From: CAZJRB01 sp964547995
Lineage (GTDB): Bacteria; Planctomycetota; Planctomycetia; Pirellulales; Thermoguttaceae
Assembly (NCBI GenBank): GCA_964547995.1
Contig: CAZJRB010000013.1
Location: forward strand, 1-64,000
DNA length: 64,000 nt
Direction of reading: 5' to 3'
The notes beneath the pieces are model-generated. The model was not told the origin of the DNA, searched no databases, and saw only the letters and a program-made list of their open reading frames with translations. Position 1 is the stretch's first letter, and each line of letters begins with the position of its first letter. Below are positions 53,537 through 63,010 of this stretch, in pieces. Made by a program: the position numbers and the translations under genes.

Positions 53537-54276
53537 TGGAAACGGCAGGACAAGAACAACACCGGCAAATGCTTAGGAATGAGAAAGACGGCAGCATCCT
53601 GGCGCTGATCCCTGACGGAAGATTCCTGGCAGGTGACGAGAAGTTCGAAATCGAGTTGTCGGCATATTACGTGGGAACCACGCCTATCATCAATGCACAG
53701 TACAAGCAGTTTGTGGATGTTACGGGTCATCCTCCACCAGACAAGAGCCAGTGGGGGCGTGCGAGGTGGCATGGCAACGCCTTTCCGGCAGAGTTGGCAG
53801 ATCATCCGGTCGTGTGTGTCTCGTGGGAAGATGCTCTGGCATACTGTAACTGGGCCGGATTGCGCCTGCCAACCGAATTGGAATGGGAAAAAGCGGCTCG
53901 TGGCACGGATGGTCGCGAGTTCCCTTGGGGTAACGAGTGGGACCCCAAGAAATGCTGCAACCAGCATGACGGCGCCAACGGAACGTACAGTGTGTCGAGC
54001 TGTTGCGAGGGGCGCAGCCCTTGCGGCATGTACCACATGAGCGGAAATGTGTGGGAGTGGTGCGCGGACTGGTATGACGAAGACGCCTATTCGCGATATC
54101 GGGACGGAGACCTGGCGCCTCCTTCTTCCGGAACGTCCCGCGTGTTGCGCGGCGGCTCGTGGGTGAACGACTCTCCGGACGCCTTCCGGTGTACGTGTCG
54201 TCGTCCCTCTCACCCGGATTACCGCCTCTTCAACCTTGGTTTTCGCGTGGCCAAGGATTTTGCGAAGACCGTTTGA
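53536..54276 (+). CDS. Formylglycine-generating-enzyme-like protein
   Basis: SUMF1/FGE-family protein of 246 residues. The fold's usual run is clear: YYVGTTPIINAQYKQFV, PVVCVSWEDALAYCNWAGLRLPTE, EWEKAARG, MSGNVWEWCADW, RVLRGGSW and NLGFRVAKDF. True sulfatase-activating enzymes have two copper-binding cysteines five residues apart near the end; here only FRC remains and the other position is filled by a different residue, so classical formylglycine formation is doubtful. No signal peptide. Coupled by a one-base stop/start overlap to the small membrane protein upstream. Other possible roles of this family include iron-sulfur-independent oxidations and sugar or protein binding. Confidence 0.85.
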   Translation: METAGQEQHRQMLRNEKDGSILALIPDGRFLAGDEKFEIELSAYYVGTTPIINAQYKQFVDVTGHPPPDKSQWGRARWHGNAFPAELADHPVVCVSWEDALAYCNWAGLRLPTELEWEKAARGTDGREFPWGNEWDPKKCCNQHDGANGTYSVSSCCEGRSPCGMYHMSGNVWEWCADWYDEDAYSRYRDGDLAPPSSGTSRVLRGGSWVNDSPDAFRCTCRRPSHPDYRLFNLGFRVAKDFAKTV

Positions 54277-54336
54277 TCGTCAAGGCCCGGAGAAAATCCA
54301 TCCGCAGCACGGACGCCGGGGGCCCGGTCAGGCAGA

Positions 54337-55833
54337 CTACAGCTCCCAACCCTTCCGGTATTCGCGATAGAGGTGCTTGTTGGCGCCGGCAACGTTAGTG
54401 ATTTTCATGTTCTCGCTGTCAAAGAGCACCTTCCTCCCGGCACGCAATGCGACGGTTGCCAGGTTGACGGTGTCTGTGATCGGTCCGGCGTTCAGGAAGC
54501 TACCCGGCGATTGTTTGCCCCCTCTGACGGCCCGGAGCCACAGGTTTTGGTGCCCGCCGTGCCCCTGCTGCCTCTGTTCCAATCGGAGGGCTTCACTCTT
54601 GCCCTTGGCGAACAGTTGCGGGTTCTGGCCGTGGAAACCGGCCATGATCGCCCCCCGGTCGCCGACAAACAGGATGCCCTCTCTGCCCATCTTGGTTGTG
54701 TGCGCCTCGATTTCCCCGGGCAGGCGGGGTTTCATGCCGCCGTCGTACCAGAACAGGTCCAGTTCGGGCATGTCCTCCCGCGCCGCAAACTGGAGGCGGA
54801 TAGTGCAGCCGGTCGGGTAGGAAAAGTCGTTCGTCGCGGTCCGGCTGACGTGATCGACGATCGAGCAGGTGTGGGTCGCCCATGCCTCGGCGCTCCGTGG
54901 GGCGCCCAGGCCGAGCGCCGCAAATACCGGCCAAAGACTGTAGATGCCCATGTCGGCCATCGAGCCGCCGCCGAAATCGTACCAGCCGCGAAACACCGTG
55001 TGCGTGTAGTGCGGATGATAGGGGCGGTCGAGCGCAGGCCCCAGCCACAAGTCCCAGTCGAAACCCTTGGGAACCGGCGGCCTGTCGGTGGGAATCTCGG
55101 TGTACTGGGGCCACACCGGCCGGTTCGTCCAATTGTGGACTTCCCGGAGCGGGCCGATGATTCCCTCCCTGATCCGCTCGGCGATCAAGCGGTTGCCGGT
55201 TCCGCTGCCGTAGGCCAGCAGGTGGGTGGCGGCCTTCGTCTTGCGGGCCGTCGCGACGACCAATCTTCCTTCGTACATCCGGTTGGCCAAGGGCTTGTGT
55301 ACCATCACGTGCTTGCCCTTGTTCATCGCTGCGATGGAGATCGCCGCGTGAAGATGATCGGGCGTCATGATCTTGACGGCGTCCAGGTCCTTTTCCTTCT
55401 CCAGCAGCTCGCGGAAGTCGGCATAGCCGGAGCACGCCTTGAAGTTCTCTTTGCCCCTCTGGTTTGCGTAGTAGGCGTCCACGACTTCCCGGCCCACCTC
55501 CCGGCCGCCGGGACAGCCGCCGTCGTTCTCGCGCCAGCCGGGTTTTCCCAGATATCTTCGTATTGTGTTCCGGATGTTGTTCTTACCCCACTCGACGTAG
55601 TCGTTGCTGTCGGCGTTCGGGTCGCATACTGCCACAATCTGCATCTCCGGCTCGGCGAGCAAGCCCCCGAGTTCGCGGAATCCCTGCGTGCCCATGCCGA
55701 TGTTGGCCAGGGTGATCTTGTCGCTTGGAGCGACCTGTCCGGCTCCCCCCAAAACATGTCTGGGAACAATAGCAAGGGCGCCGGATGCGACGGCGGATTC
55801 CAGAAACCTGCGGCGATTGATATTGGAAGTCAT
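54337..55833 (-). CDS. Gfo/Idh/MocA-family oxidoreductase with Tat signal
   Basis: Exported NAD(P)-dependent oxidoreductase of 498 residues. MTSNINRRRFLESAVASGA is a twin-arginine signal. The Rossmann start is ANIGMGTQGFRELGG, followed by VAVCDPNAD and KIMTPDHLHAAISIAAMNKGKHV. The position of the usual EKP motif reads VHKPLA, so the catalytic lysine is present though the glutamate is replaced. Planctomycetes encode dozens of such Tat-exported relatives with unknown sugar substrates. GGAGG seven bases before ATG 55833 fixes the start. Convergent with the formylglycine-enzyme-like gene. Confidence 0.9.
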   Translation of the reverse strand: MTSNINRRRFLESAVASGALAIVPRHVLGGAGQVAPSDKITLANIGMGTQGFRELGGLLAEPEMQIVAVCDPNADSNDYVEWGKNNIRNTIRRYLGKPGWRENDGGCPGGREVGREVVDAYYANQRGKENFKACSGYADFRELLEKEKDLDAVKIMTPDHLHAAISIAAMNKGKHVMVHKPLANRMYEGRLVVATARKTKAATHLLAYGSGTGNRLIAERIREGIIGPLREVHNWTNRPVWPQYTEIPTDRPPVPKGFDWDLWLGPALDRPYHPHYTHTVFRGWYDFGGGSMADMGIYSLWPVFAALGLGAPRSAEAWATHTCSIVDHVSRTATNDFSYPTGCTIRLQFAAREDMPELDLFWYDGGMKPRLPGEIEAHTTKMGREGILFVGDRGAIMAGFHGQNPQLFAKGKSEALRLEQRQQGHGGHQNLWLRAVRGGKQSPGSFLNAGPITDTVNLATVALRAGRKVLFDSENMKITNVAGANKHLYREYRKGWEL

Positions 55834-56120
55834 TGGATGCCTCCTGCGGCAAACGGGGGTTGTGCAATTTTCAGCCCTCTCGGATGACCACGGATCATAC
55901 CACGCCGGTCGCGGGTGGTCCAGAATCCGCCGTTTCTTGGGCTGCCCGGTTCCGCCGGGCGGCATCTTGCTACGGGCTATAGATCTGCTACAAGGGTTTC
56001 CAAGTTGGGTGTTTCTGGCCAAGCCGGTCTGGGGAAATAATCCGGACAGGCCGTCACAACAAGATTGCCCACTGCCGTGGGATAGACCGGAGCAGGCCAC
56101 ACCCAGGGATTGAACTTCCT

Positions 56121-56552
56121 TGCGTTAAGACCAAAACCGGGCACTCCCGGAAAGTGCCTATCCACCCCCGGCTCAAGCCCTTACTTCGCGCCTTGCCCAA
56201 GAACAGGCCGTGGTTGTTCACGGCCCCGCCCAGCCGGAAGTACCCGCAAGGCGGCCACTGGATCAACACGAAACACCTCAACAAGGACTTCTTGAAGCTT
56301 TTGACCAAGGCGGGCATCAAGGCGGGGCGGAAGACCGGCGGGTTCTCAATCCACTCGCTGCGCAACTCGTTCGAGACCGTCTGCGTCAACGCCGGGATCC
56401 CCCAACGGGTGGTCGATACCTGGTTGGGCCATCGTTCCGGTCGGTCGATGGCAAGCATTTACTACAAACTGTCCGACGAGGACAGCCAGAAGTTCATGTT
56501 GAAGGTCCCGCTTGGGATCGGCAAGCTGGCGGCCGATGCCAGCACCACGTAG
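56121..56552 (+). pseudogene. Tyrosine recombinase (integrase) C-terminal fragment A
   Basis: The catalytic half of a phage-type integrase without its N-terminal part. TGHSRKVPIHPRLKP is the usual segment before the catalytic core; HSLRNSFETVC has the HxxR box, and LGHRSGRSMASIYYKL holds the second histidine and the tyrosine nucleophile region. No upstream frame supplies the DNA-binding half or catalytic arginine I. It is distinct from the other integrase remnants at 61395 and 62808. Confidence 0.8.
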
Positions 56553-56727
56553 ACCTACAAGGAGGTCAGGATCATGTCGACGTTCATGTTGATGATCACG
56601 GTGATCGCCGTTACGGCGGTCACGAGTCGAGGCGCGCGTTGGGTGACAGTTTGGGTGACACCTATCTTCTTAGGGCAGGGAGAGAAGTAGAACTTGCCCG
56701 ACAAATATTGCATGGCCACCGAAATTG

Positions 56728-56843
56728 CAGGATGCCGAGACGGTGTTGCTGTTTCCGGCGATGGTGGGGTGAGGGACATCTAACGGACGCCGTCGATTCC
56801 GGCCGGTTATTGAAACCATCTGCGGCGCTGAGGGGCGTTGGCC
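56728..56843 (+). repeat. Duplicated integrase 3' end, left copy
   Basis: Imperfect direct repeat of 61511-61627, over about 115 bases with about four fifths identity. Its first 45 bases encode the last 14 codons of an integrase (QDAETVLLFPAMVG, stop at 56772); the rest is conserved non-coding sequence downstream. The junction with unrelated sequence at 56728 is abrupt. Together with the right copy it brackets the two-gene minus-strand cassette. Confidence 0.8.
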
Positions 56844-56882
56844 TATCCACGAGGGTAATATCCTGGACTTCCACTGCTTACG

Positions 56883-59800
56883 TTACACCTGCGGCGTCTG
56901 GCTTGCGCTGGTCGGCGCCGAGCCGCACGACCATCGTTCCGCCCGGGCTATCCTTGCTTGTAGCGATTGGGCTTGCGCTTGTTGTATCTTCGGCGAGTTG
57001 GCGTTTCCCTTCAAGGCGACGATGCCCCGTGCGGCTTTGGCCGTCTTGGTTGACCCCTTGACGGGCTCCAACACATGCCGGACGTCGTCGTTCGGGGCTA
57101 GGTTCAGATCCGTCAAGAGTTGCTGAAGAAGCGACAGCACATGGTGGGCGTCGCGTGGGAAGGTCCTATAGGACGCCACCAAGGGCTGAAGCGACTCGGC
57201 CGCGAACCACGCGTGCAACGGCGAGAGACGGGCGACTTCGGCAAGGCCTTCGGCCAGACGGTTCAGGCGAGCCCAACCGGTCGAGAGCAGGCGTGCCAGG
57301 ACCTTGCCCATCGGATCGGGATGCGCTCGGCCGTCCTCGATCGCTTCGATCAAAACGTCCAACGCTAGGCCCCGGGCGTCGGCATCCTTCGACAGTAGCC
57401 CAACCCAAGCCGCAAGACACGCCAATTCGCTCCAGGGGCGGTCCCTGGCAAGAAGCGGTTCCAGGAAGACGTAATAAGGCTCGAAACTCGACGAGGGATC
57501 ATCGAACCGGTACATGAGTGCCTCGACGCCCGCCCGAAGATACGGGTCCATGTTCTGCGGCCAGGTCGTGGCGAGCCACTGCAACGTCCACGGCGACCCG
57601 AAATTGGCCCAGCGGTCCACCTTATCGTGTAAAGCAACGGTTGGATGCAAGGGGTCGGCGCCGCGACATGCAGGATGGACGGCAACCGTCATCTGCGGAA
57701 TGTGATAAGTCTTCTTGTAGAAGGAGTCCTCAACGATTCTCTCGCTCGGCTTCCAAGTGTAGGTCGCCGGCGTGACGGCGTCGGGGATGTCCTCGCCAAG
57801 ACGCAGAATGGTCAGTTTTTCGATCCGCCCGTGCGGCGACCGGGCGCGTCCGGCGGCCAGCCAGAGTGCGGCGGACTTGCGGTCCCGCTTGGTCGGATCG
57901 GGCTCGCCGCCCAGGGCCCAGTGTACGGCGTTGCCAGCCGTGCCCGAGATATCCTTGGCGGCCTCGAGGGCTTCCCGGCGCTGTTCGGGTGCCATCCGGA
58001 GCATTGCCGCGATAAGATCCGCGCCCGGCGGCTGGATTTTCTTCTGCTCCAACGTCGCGAGGCGCTCGACCAGGACACGGGGATCGATCCATCCGCCGCT
58101 GTGGGTCGGCGCGGCGAGCATTGGCGCTGCAAGCCCCTTCTGCACACGTACGACAATCTCCTTCAGGCGATGGTCGATGAAGCGCCATATCCCACGCCCG
58201 ACTGCCTTGCGATGGTGCGGCTTCGACAACCCCTTGCCGCCGAGCCATGAATGAAGAAGTTGCGGCAGCGAGAACGGGGCGCCCCACGCGGCGGCCAAAC
58301 CCTGGGCCGTTCCGCTGCCGGTTTGCGTCTTCAACAACCGCTTGATCAACGGGTCGGCACGCTGCTTGAAATCCTCGGGCCGGCGGTCGCAAAGACGGCT
58401 GATCCCGTCGACGATCCGTTCCACCTCGTCGCCTGAGTCAACTGATTCCAACGCGTGAGCGACGGCATCGAGCAGTTCGTCCACGGTTTCGATGGGCTCG
58501 ATCGGATCGGCCCCGGTCAGCACCGGCGCGTCGTAAAGATCGAACTCTAGCGGGCCCGGCATCGCGCCCGGCTGAATGGCTTCAACCGCAGCATCTACAC
58601 CCGCGGGTTTCGCCCATCGTGGGTCGATCGTCCGCGCCTGGTCCACCAGCGACGAGAGTTCGGCTATTTCCGCGTCGTCTGTTTCGGCCACACCCTCCTC
58701 GCCCATTTCGCGCAGCAACTTCTCGATTCGCCCACGCAGCGTTGGGGCAAGGTCGTCGAACCGCTCACGAAGACTGGCCGCATGATCCGCATGGGCACGC
58801 GACGCCCAGCCCTCGATCAGCTCAACCGCCAGTTCCTGGACATCCGCAGCCTCGTGGGCCAAGCCTTCAGTGGCCGTGTTCAGCGCCCAAGGAACCAGTT
58901 CCGGCTGCCGCTTGGCCACTCGCCGGGCGAGTTTGAGCACAGCCTTCGGCTGGCTCTTCGGGCGTAGGGAAAAGACAACCCCCGCCGACGTGAGGAACGC
59001 TTCGCCGTCGAGCCGTCTTGCCTTCTCGATACTGCCAAGCATCTTCACGGCGAACGTCACGACGTGGGACACCTGGCTGGAAAGCAGATCGACGAGCGTT
59101 TGCTGTCGGGAGGCGAGTTCTTCGGGCGTCGGTTCGAGCGTTTCGAAGAGGCGGATATAGCCGGACAGCGTATTGTTCTTGAACCCCGTCGTCAGTCCGC
59201 TGAGGCTGCCATCCAGGAGCCGCTGCCGGTCGATGTGCCCTTTACCGGCCAACTCGACCAACGCAGCCCCCCAACCCTGGATGTCTTTCCGGTACGGTGT
59301 GTCTTCGTAGAGGAACGCATCCGTCTCGACCTCAAAGAACCGCCAGATGTCTTCCAGAAGGTCCGGCTCGGCAAGCAGCTTCTGACTCAACAGTGTTTTA
59401 CCGTCGTCGTTCCAACGATAGATGCCCGAGGCCATAAGTCGCGCGTAGCCGTCGAAGGTCGGCTTGGGGCACACGCCCTCTGTGATCAACGCCCTCAAGG
59501 TCTCCCAGCCGATTTCCGGAAACTCGCCTTCAAGTTTGGCCTCGACCCACTCGGCGATCCACTCGGGTCGGCGATCCAGGAGGACTTTGCGAAAGGCCGT
59601 TACGTTGTCGCCGTAATCGCTGGCCGCGATCTTCTTCGCCTGCGACAGGGGCCCGACGGCCAGCACGCCCAACTCGGCGACACCCTGCAAATGATGCAGA
59701 GAACGGTCGTTTCTCGACCAGCGTCTCGGCTTTCCCTGCACGCGGTCGAGGATGGGCGTCTTCGGCGGATCACCTTCGCCCCACCATCGCGCGCCACGGC

Positions 59801-59933
59801 GGATCTCCTTGAGCAACTCCGAGGCCGTTTTGGAGAGCTTCCGGCGCTGGCTTTCGTCGAGCGACTCGACGGCTTCGGCCAGCTTCATCGCCTTGCCTTC
59901 GACGACGAGCTTCTCGAATTCTTCCGGTGTCAT
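56883..59933 (-). CDS. DUF6493-like large helical protein
   Basis: Soluble protein of 1016 residues, rich in alpha-helical, HEAT-like segments. TPEEFEKLVVEGK opens it and no catalytic motif is visible. Length, composition and its position directly after a SWIM zinc-finger gene fit the DUF6493 family, which in many bacteria accompanies SWIM proteins, MoxR ATPases and von Willebrand factor A proteins. Those last two are absent here. ATG 59933 has GGAG at eight bases; a GTG at 59942 overlaps the previous stop (GTGA). Residues after about 985 may be affected by the integrase-derived junction nearby. Function unknown. Confidence 0.7.
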   Translation of the reverse strand: MTPEEFEKLVVEGKAMKLAEAVESLDESQRRKLSKTASELLKEIRRGARWWGEGDPPKTPILDRVQGKPRRWSRNDRSLHHLQGVAELGVLAVGPLSQAKKIAASDYGDNVTAFRKVLLDRRPEWIAEWVEAKLEGEFPEIGWETLRALITEGVCPKPTFDGYARLMASGIYRWNDDGKTLLSQKLLAEPDLLEDIWRFFEVETDAFLYEDTPYRKDIQGWGAALVELAGKGHIDRQRLLDGSLSGLTTGFKNNTLSGYIRLFETLEPTPEELASRQQTLVDLLSSQVSHVVTFAVKMLGSIEKARRLDGEAFLTSAGVVFSLRPKSQPKAVLKLARRVAKRQPELVPWALNTATEGLAHEAADVQELAVELIEGWASRAHADHAASLRERFDDLAPTLRGRIEKLLREMGEEGVAETDDAEIAELSSLVDQARTIDPRWAKPAGVDAAVEAIQPGAMPGPLEFDLYDAPVLTGADPIEPIETVDELLDAVAHALESVDSGDEVERIVDGISRLCDRRPEDFKQRADPLIKRLLKTQTGSGTAQGLAAAWGAPFSLPQLLHSWLGGKGLSKPHHRKAVGRGIWRFIDHRLKEIVVRVQKGLAAPMLAAPTHSGGWIDPRVLVERLATLEQKKIQPPGADLIAAMLRMAPEQRREALEAAKDISGTAGNAVHWALGGEPDPTKRDRKSAALWLAAGRARSPHGRIEKLTILRLGEDIPDAVTPATYTWKPSERIVEDSFYKKTYHIPQMTVAVHPACRGADPLHPTVALHDKVDRWANFGSPWTLQWLATTWPQNMDPYLRAGVEALMYRFDDPSSSFEPYYVFLEPLLARDRPWSELACLAAWVGLLSKDADARGLALDVLIEAIEDGRAHPDPMGKVLARLLSTGWARLNRLAEGLAEVARLSPLHAWFAAESLQPLVASYRTFPRDAHHVLSLLQQLLTDLNLAPNDDVRHVLEPVKGSTKTAKAARGIVALKGNANSPKIQQAQAQSLQARIARAERWSCGSAPTSASQTPQV

Positions 59934-59938
59934 GGCAT

Positions 59939-61318
59939 TCACTCCGCGCGTTGTGTGGTTTGCGGTTCCTCCGGCACGGGCTCATCCTTATCGATAAACA
60001 TCCGGGCGGCGAGAATGTGCTTGCACGGGCCGCGCTGCCCTTGGTGTTTGCTGAACCACGGGCAACTGCAACGATCGCCGTCGGACCGGAGCCGGACGTG
60101 GTGCATGACGTCGGTGCCGCCGACTTCCATGTCGTACTCGGCGTCGGGGAGTTCTTTGCGGATCGCCACCCGCTTATCGTCGAGCAGTTTTCTCGCGCCC
60201 TTCAGCCGCGGTTGGAGCGCCTCGATCTGCGAGAGATCGAAGGGCAGTTTGCGGTGGAAGTAGCGGCCGGTCGACACGTCGTAGCCGGCCAGTCCGCGGG
60301 TTCCCAAGACCGCCAGGGCCGCCTCCACTTCCTCGACCGGGAGACCGACACGCCCGGAAATGTCGGCTGCGTCGATCTCCGTCTGCCATCCGAGTTGCCC
60401 GTCGACGTAAGGCAACGCTTCTTGCCATTTGCCTTGAGCCAGATTCTCCAAGACTTGCCCTTCGCCGGAGAACCCGCGGTAGACTTCCGGGCTGATCATG
60501 AGGAAGAACCGCCCGGTTGGGAAACAGACCTCCCAGCCGCTGGTACCGGCGTCGTCGCACCAGATCCTAAGCGAGCGGGCCGAGTTCATCAGCGGCTCGA
60601 GCACGCGGATGCGCCGGGTGCCGGCGATGGGGATGGCGCCGCGCGCCTGGCGGGCGCTGAGGCGCAAAGCGCGGCCGGTCTGGGTCACGTACTGGACCCG
60701 TTTGGGCCCGCTGCCGCGCGGCAGGCTCCGGATGAACCGGCGAGCTTCGGCGGGCGGGACTTCCAGTCTCATCTCCAGGCCCGGCTGGTACGCCTGAACT
60801 TCACTAAAACCCTTGATCCAGCGGATCGGCAGCTTAACCTTCTTCTCGACCACCGACTCCTCGCCACGCGAGAGGGTCACGGCGGCGGCACCGACGCTCA
60901 GCCGGGCCCGGTCGTGGTCGCGCAGACGCGTCAAGGCCGCCCGCATCGGGTCGTTGAAATCGACGTTCGTGGTGCCGTGGCCCTGGATGTCGCGGTCGAA
61001 TGCCTCGGCTGGGAAGTCGGCTCGGGCGTAGACGCCGCAACAACCGCTAAAACCCTCGAACCGCAGCATCGATTCACTGCTGGTAACAACCGGATCGAGA
61101 TTGGCAGGCCGAGGCAGAAAGAAATGGGTCCGAACCACCTCGCTGAGGACCAGCAACATGTCCCCGGCCATGCGGGGCTGGCGCAGCGCCCCGTCGAAGA
61201 AATGGGGATGTTCATGCCGTGCGCCACAAGTGGCCAGACGAAGCCCCAAGCCTTGTTCGTCCGTTACGACCGCGGATGCGAATGGGTAGCGGTAGGTGAA
61301 GTCGACAGCTGCACTCAC
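59939..61318 (-). CDS. SWIM zinc-finger protein
   Basis: Protein of 459 residues ending in a SWIM motif: CSC, twelve residues, then CKH near residues 418-434, a zinc-binding fold for DNA or protein contacts. The larger N-terminal part has no named domain. GTG 61318 with AAGGAG seven bases upstream is preferred over a longer frame to 61498. It overlaps or directly abuts the DUF6493-like gene, so the pair is coupled. In the known family context such pairs sit with MoxR and VWA genes; here integrase scars are on both sides instead. Confidence 0.8.
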   Translation of the reverse strand: MSAAVDFTYRYPFASAVVTDEQGLGLRLATCGARHEHPHFFDGALRQPRMAGDMLLVLSEVVRTHFFLPRPANLDPVVTSSESMLRFEGFSGCCGVYARADFPAEAFDRDIQGHGTTNVDFNDPMRAALTRLRDHDRARLSVGAAAVTLSRGEESVVEKKVKLPIRWIKGFSEVQAYQPGLEMRLEVPPAEARRFIRSLPRGSGPKRVQYVTQTGRALRLSARQARGAIPIAGTRRIRVLEPLMNSARSLRIWCDDAGTSGWEVCFPTGRFFLMISPEVYRGFSGEGQVLENLAQGKWQEALPYVDGQLGWQTEIDAADISGRVGLPVEEVEAALAVLGTRGLAGYDVSTGRYFHRKLPFDLSQIEALQPRLKGARKLLDDKRVAIRKELPDAEYDMEVGGTDVMHHVRLRSDGDRCSCPWFSKHQGQRGPCKHILAARMFIDKDEPVPEEPQTTQRAE

Positions 61319-61394
61319 GGGGACGCTCCTTCGTAAAGGGAAAATGAGTTGAGCAATGCACTTGTTCCTACCATAATCGCCCCCCTTCCGCCAG

Positions 61395-61555
61395 TCCCCC
61401 GACGAGTTTGGCTCGCCCTGGCGGGCGCCCATCCCAAAGCCGTGCAGTCGATAATGCGGCACTCGACGATTACGCTGACGATGGACACGTACGGGCATCT
61501 GTTCCCGGGCCAGGATGCTGAGACGGCGTTGCTGTTTCCGGCGATGGTGGGGTGA
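61395..61555 (+). pseudogene. Integrase C-terminal fragment B
   Basis: Last 53 codons of a tyrosine recombinase: GAHPKAVQSIMRHSTITLTM, then the tyrosine region DTYGHLFPG and the end QDAETALLFPAMVG. The upstream part is missing; sequence before 61395 belongs to the divergent region of the SWIM gene. Its final 45 bases and the following sequence are duplicated at 56728. Confidence 0.85.
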
Positions 61556-61627
61556 GGACGTGGCTAACGGATGCTGTCGACCTCAGCCGGTTGTAGAAAC
61601 CATCCGTGGCGCTGATCGGTGTCGGCC
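61511..61627 (+). repeat. Duplicated integrase 3' end, right copy
   Basis: Partner of 56728-56843. Contains the end of integrase fragment B and about 70 bases of conserved downstream sequence. Confidence 0.8.
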
Positions 61628-61812
61628 CACCGCATCGTACCCCAGGGTGTTTCGACAGTGTCGCCATGGGATGGTTCGGTGGGAATTCCTGGTTTGGGAG
61701 GCGGCCAGACGTGTGTGAGATCGCCAGTCCATCGAACTGGCTTTCCCTCTCGATTGTCCCTCTGGATATTGTACCGCCAAACGCCATGGCGATAATACCC
61801 GGGCTTCGATAG
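61564..61812 (-). pseudogene. Possible C-terminal fragment of an unknown protein
   Basis: The minus-strand frame reads GYYRHGVWRYNIQRDN, then TVETPWGTMRWADTDQRHGW before its stop, which looks like real protein composition rather than a shadow frame. It has no start of its own and no family I can name, and it overlaps the end of the right-hand integrase repeat. Treat as a weak candidate. Confidence 0.3.
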
Positions 61813-62012
61813 CGTGGGCGGAGGTGGAGGTCGAAGACACCGGGGTCGGATTCGACCCGCAGAAGGTCGCATCGGGCTGTCTTGGACTGGAAGGCATCCG
61901 GCAGCGCGCTCGGTTGCTCGGCGGCCAGGCGCTGATCGACAGCAAACCCGGAAAGGGGACGCGGGTCACGGTCGATCTGCCCCTGACGAACGGCCCTCGG
62001 CCGCGGGAATAG
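61806..62012 (+). pseudogene. Histidine kinase HATPase fragment
   Basis: The end of a sensor kinase of the NarX/DegS type: EVEDTGVGFDPQK is the G1 ATP-binding box and GLEGIRQRARLLGGQALIDSKPGKGTRVTVDLPL the last part of the ATPase domain. Everything before is absent. A response-regulator gene does not follow. Confidence 0.8.
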
Positions 62013-62807
62013 GACATCTCGTACACATCGCATCCGTGTTCGACCACGGGAGCGATCGCCTTGTTCCGGCGATAACCAGACTGGACGGTTCTTGGGCAAC
62101 TTGACTTCTTGCGCAGGCCCCAAGGTTCAAGGGTCTTTCACGCACGTCGGCGGAGGACGTCGTTGTAACCTTGGTCACGGCAACTACTTCTGTACCTGAT
62201 CGCCCGAGCCGGCGATTGGCGCGACCGAACGAACGACGAATGGCATGGGGTTTGCATTTACTTAACTTAACTATGACCCGGATGGGTCAGGCGTCGATGC
62301 CGGCACCGCCAGATGTTGTCTGGTGCCCGGCTGGCCTACACGGGGTATAAACAATGCGTAGAGTACCACAAAGGTGCAGGAGATGGCAGTTCCTGCCAGC
62401 TCATTCATCAACGCGGGCCAAGACAACGGCTCCTGGTTTGAGGCGCGGGCGTTCCGACAATACCAGAAGTGGTTCGCCGCGATGCCCGCGCCGACTGGCA
62501 CAAGCATCCCGAGTCGCCTGAACGTACGTCGTGCAGGCCGGTTTCGCGGCCATTCGGGAGCCCACGGAAAAGCGGTTCCCACAAGGGACGGGTAGACATC
62601 GGCGAAGTCGGGACGCGCAACGGCATGTAGTCCAAACCGGGGGAGCAGAACCCTGGCTGTTCCCCCGGCTGACTCAAGACCGGGCTCAGCGAGCCTCCGC
62701 AATTTGGACCGCTGAGCCCTTTTCTCATTTCGGCCCTTCCGGGTCGCAACCGCTTTTCGGCCTAATGGTTGTCTGATCGTCCTGGGACTTTGCTGCGCTC
62801 TGCCGAC
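62013..62807. other. Region without a clear gene, about 800 bases
   Basis: Long overlapping frames exist but none is persuasive. A minus-strand frame around 62271-62560 includes a moderately hydrophobic segment (ELAGTAISCTFVVLYALFIP) and could be the remains of a small membrane protein. The sequence lies between two recombination scars and is probably degraded DNA. Confidence 0.4.
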
Positions 62808-62975
62808 AGCCTGTTGATGCGCCACGACGCGATCGAGACCACGCTGCGATACTACGTGGCCCAGGACGCCAACGATGTGGCGAAGGAGCTGTGGCGGGAG
62901 TTTGGGAACATCAACACTTCTATCAACAGTTGCCAAAATCCCCCCAAGAAAGAGGAAGAGGCTCCGAACCGTTGA
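62808..62975 (+). pseudogene. Integrase C-terminal fragment C
   Basis: LLMRHDAIETTLRYYVAQDA and NDVAKELWREFG are the last conserved part of a third type of tyrosine recombinase, including the catalytic histidine (RHD) and tyrosine (RYY). The upstream part is absent. It stops 36 bases from the 3' end of the serine tRNA gene, the typical place for an integrase used at a tRNA attachment site. Confidence 0.8.
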
Positions 62976-63010
62976 AAGACGGAACCCGTTACACTTCAAT
63001 AACTTACCAG

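Noticed and set aside
54373..55887. 504-codon plus-strand frame over the oxidoreductase
   Set aside because: Antisense to a well-recognised Gfo/Idh/MocA protein with Tat signal and ribosome-binding site.
59927..61336. 469-codon plus-strand frame over the SWIM gene
   Set aside because: Antisense to the SWIM protein, which has the zinc motif and a good start.
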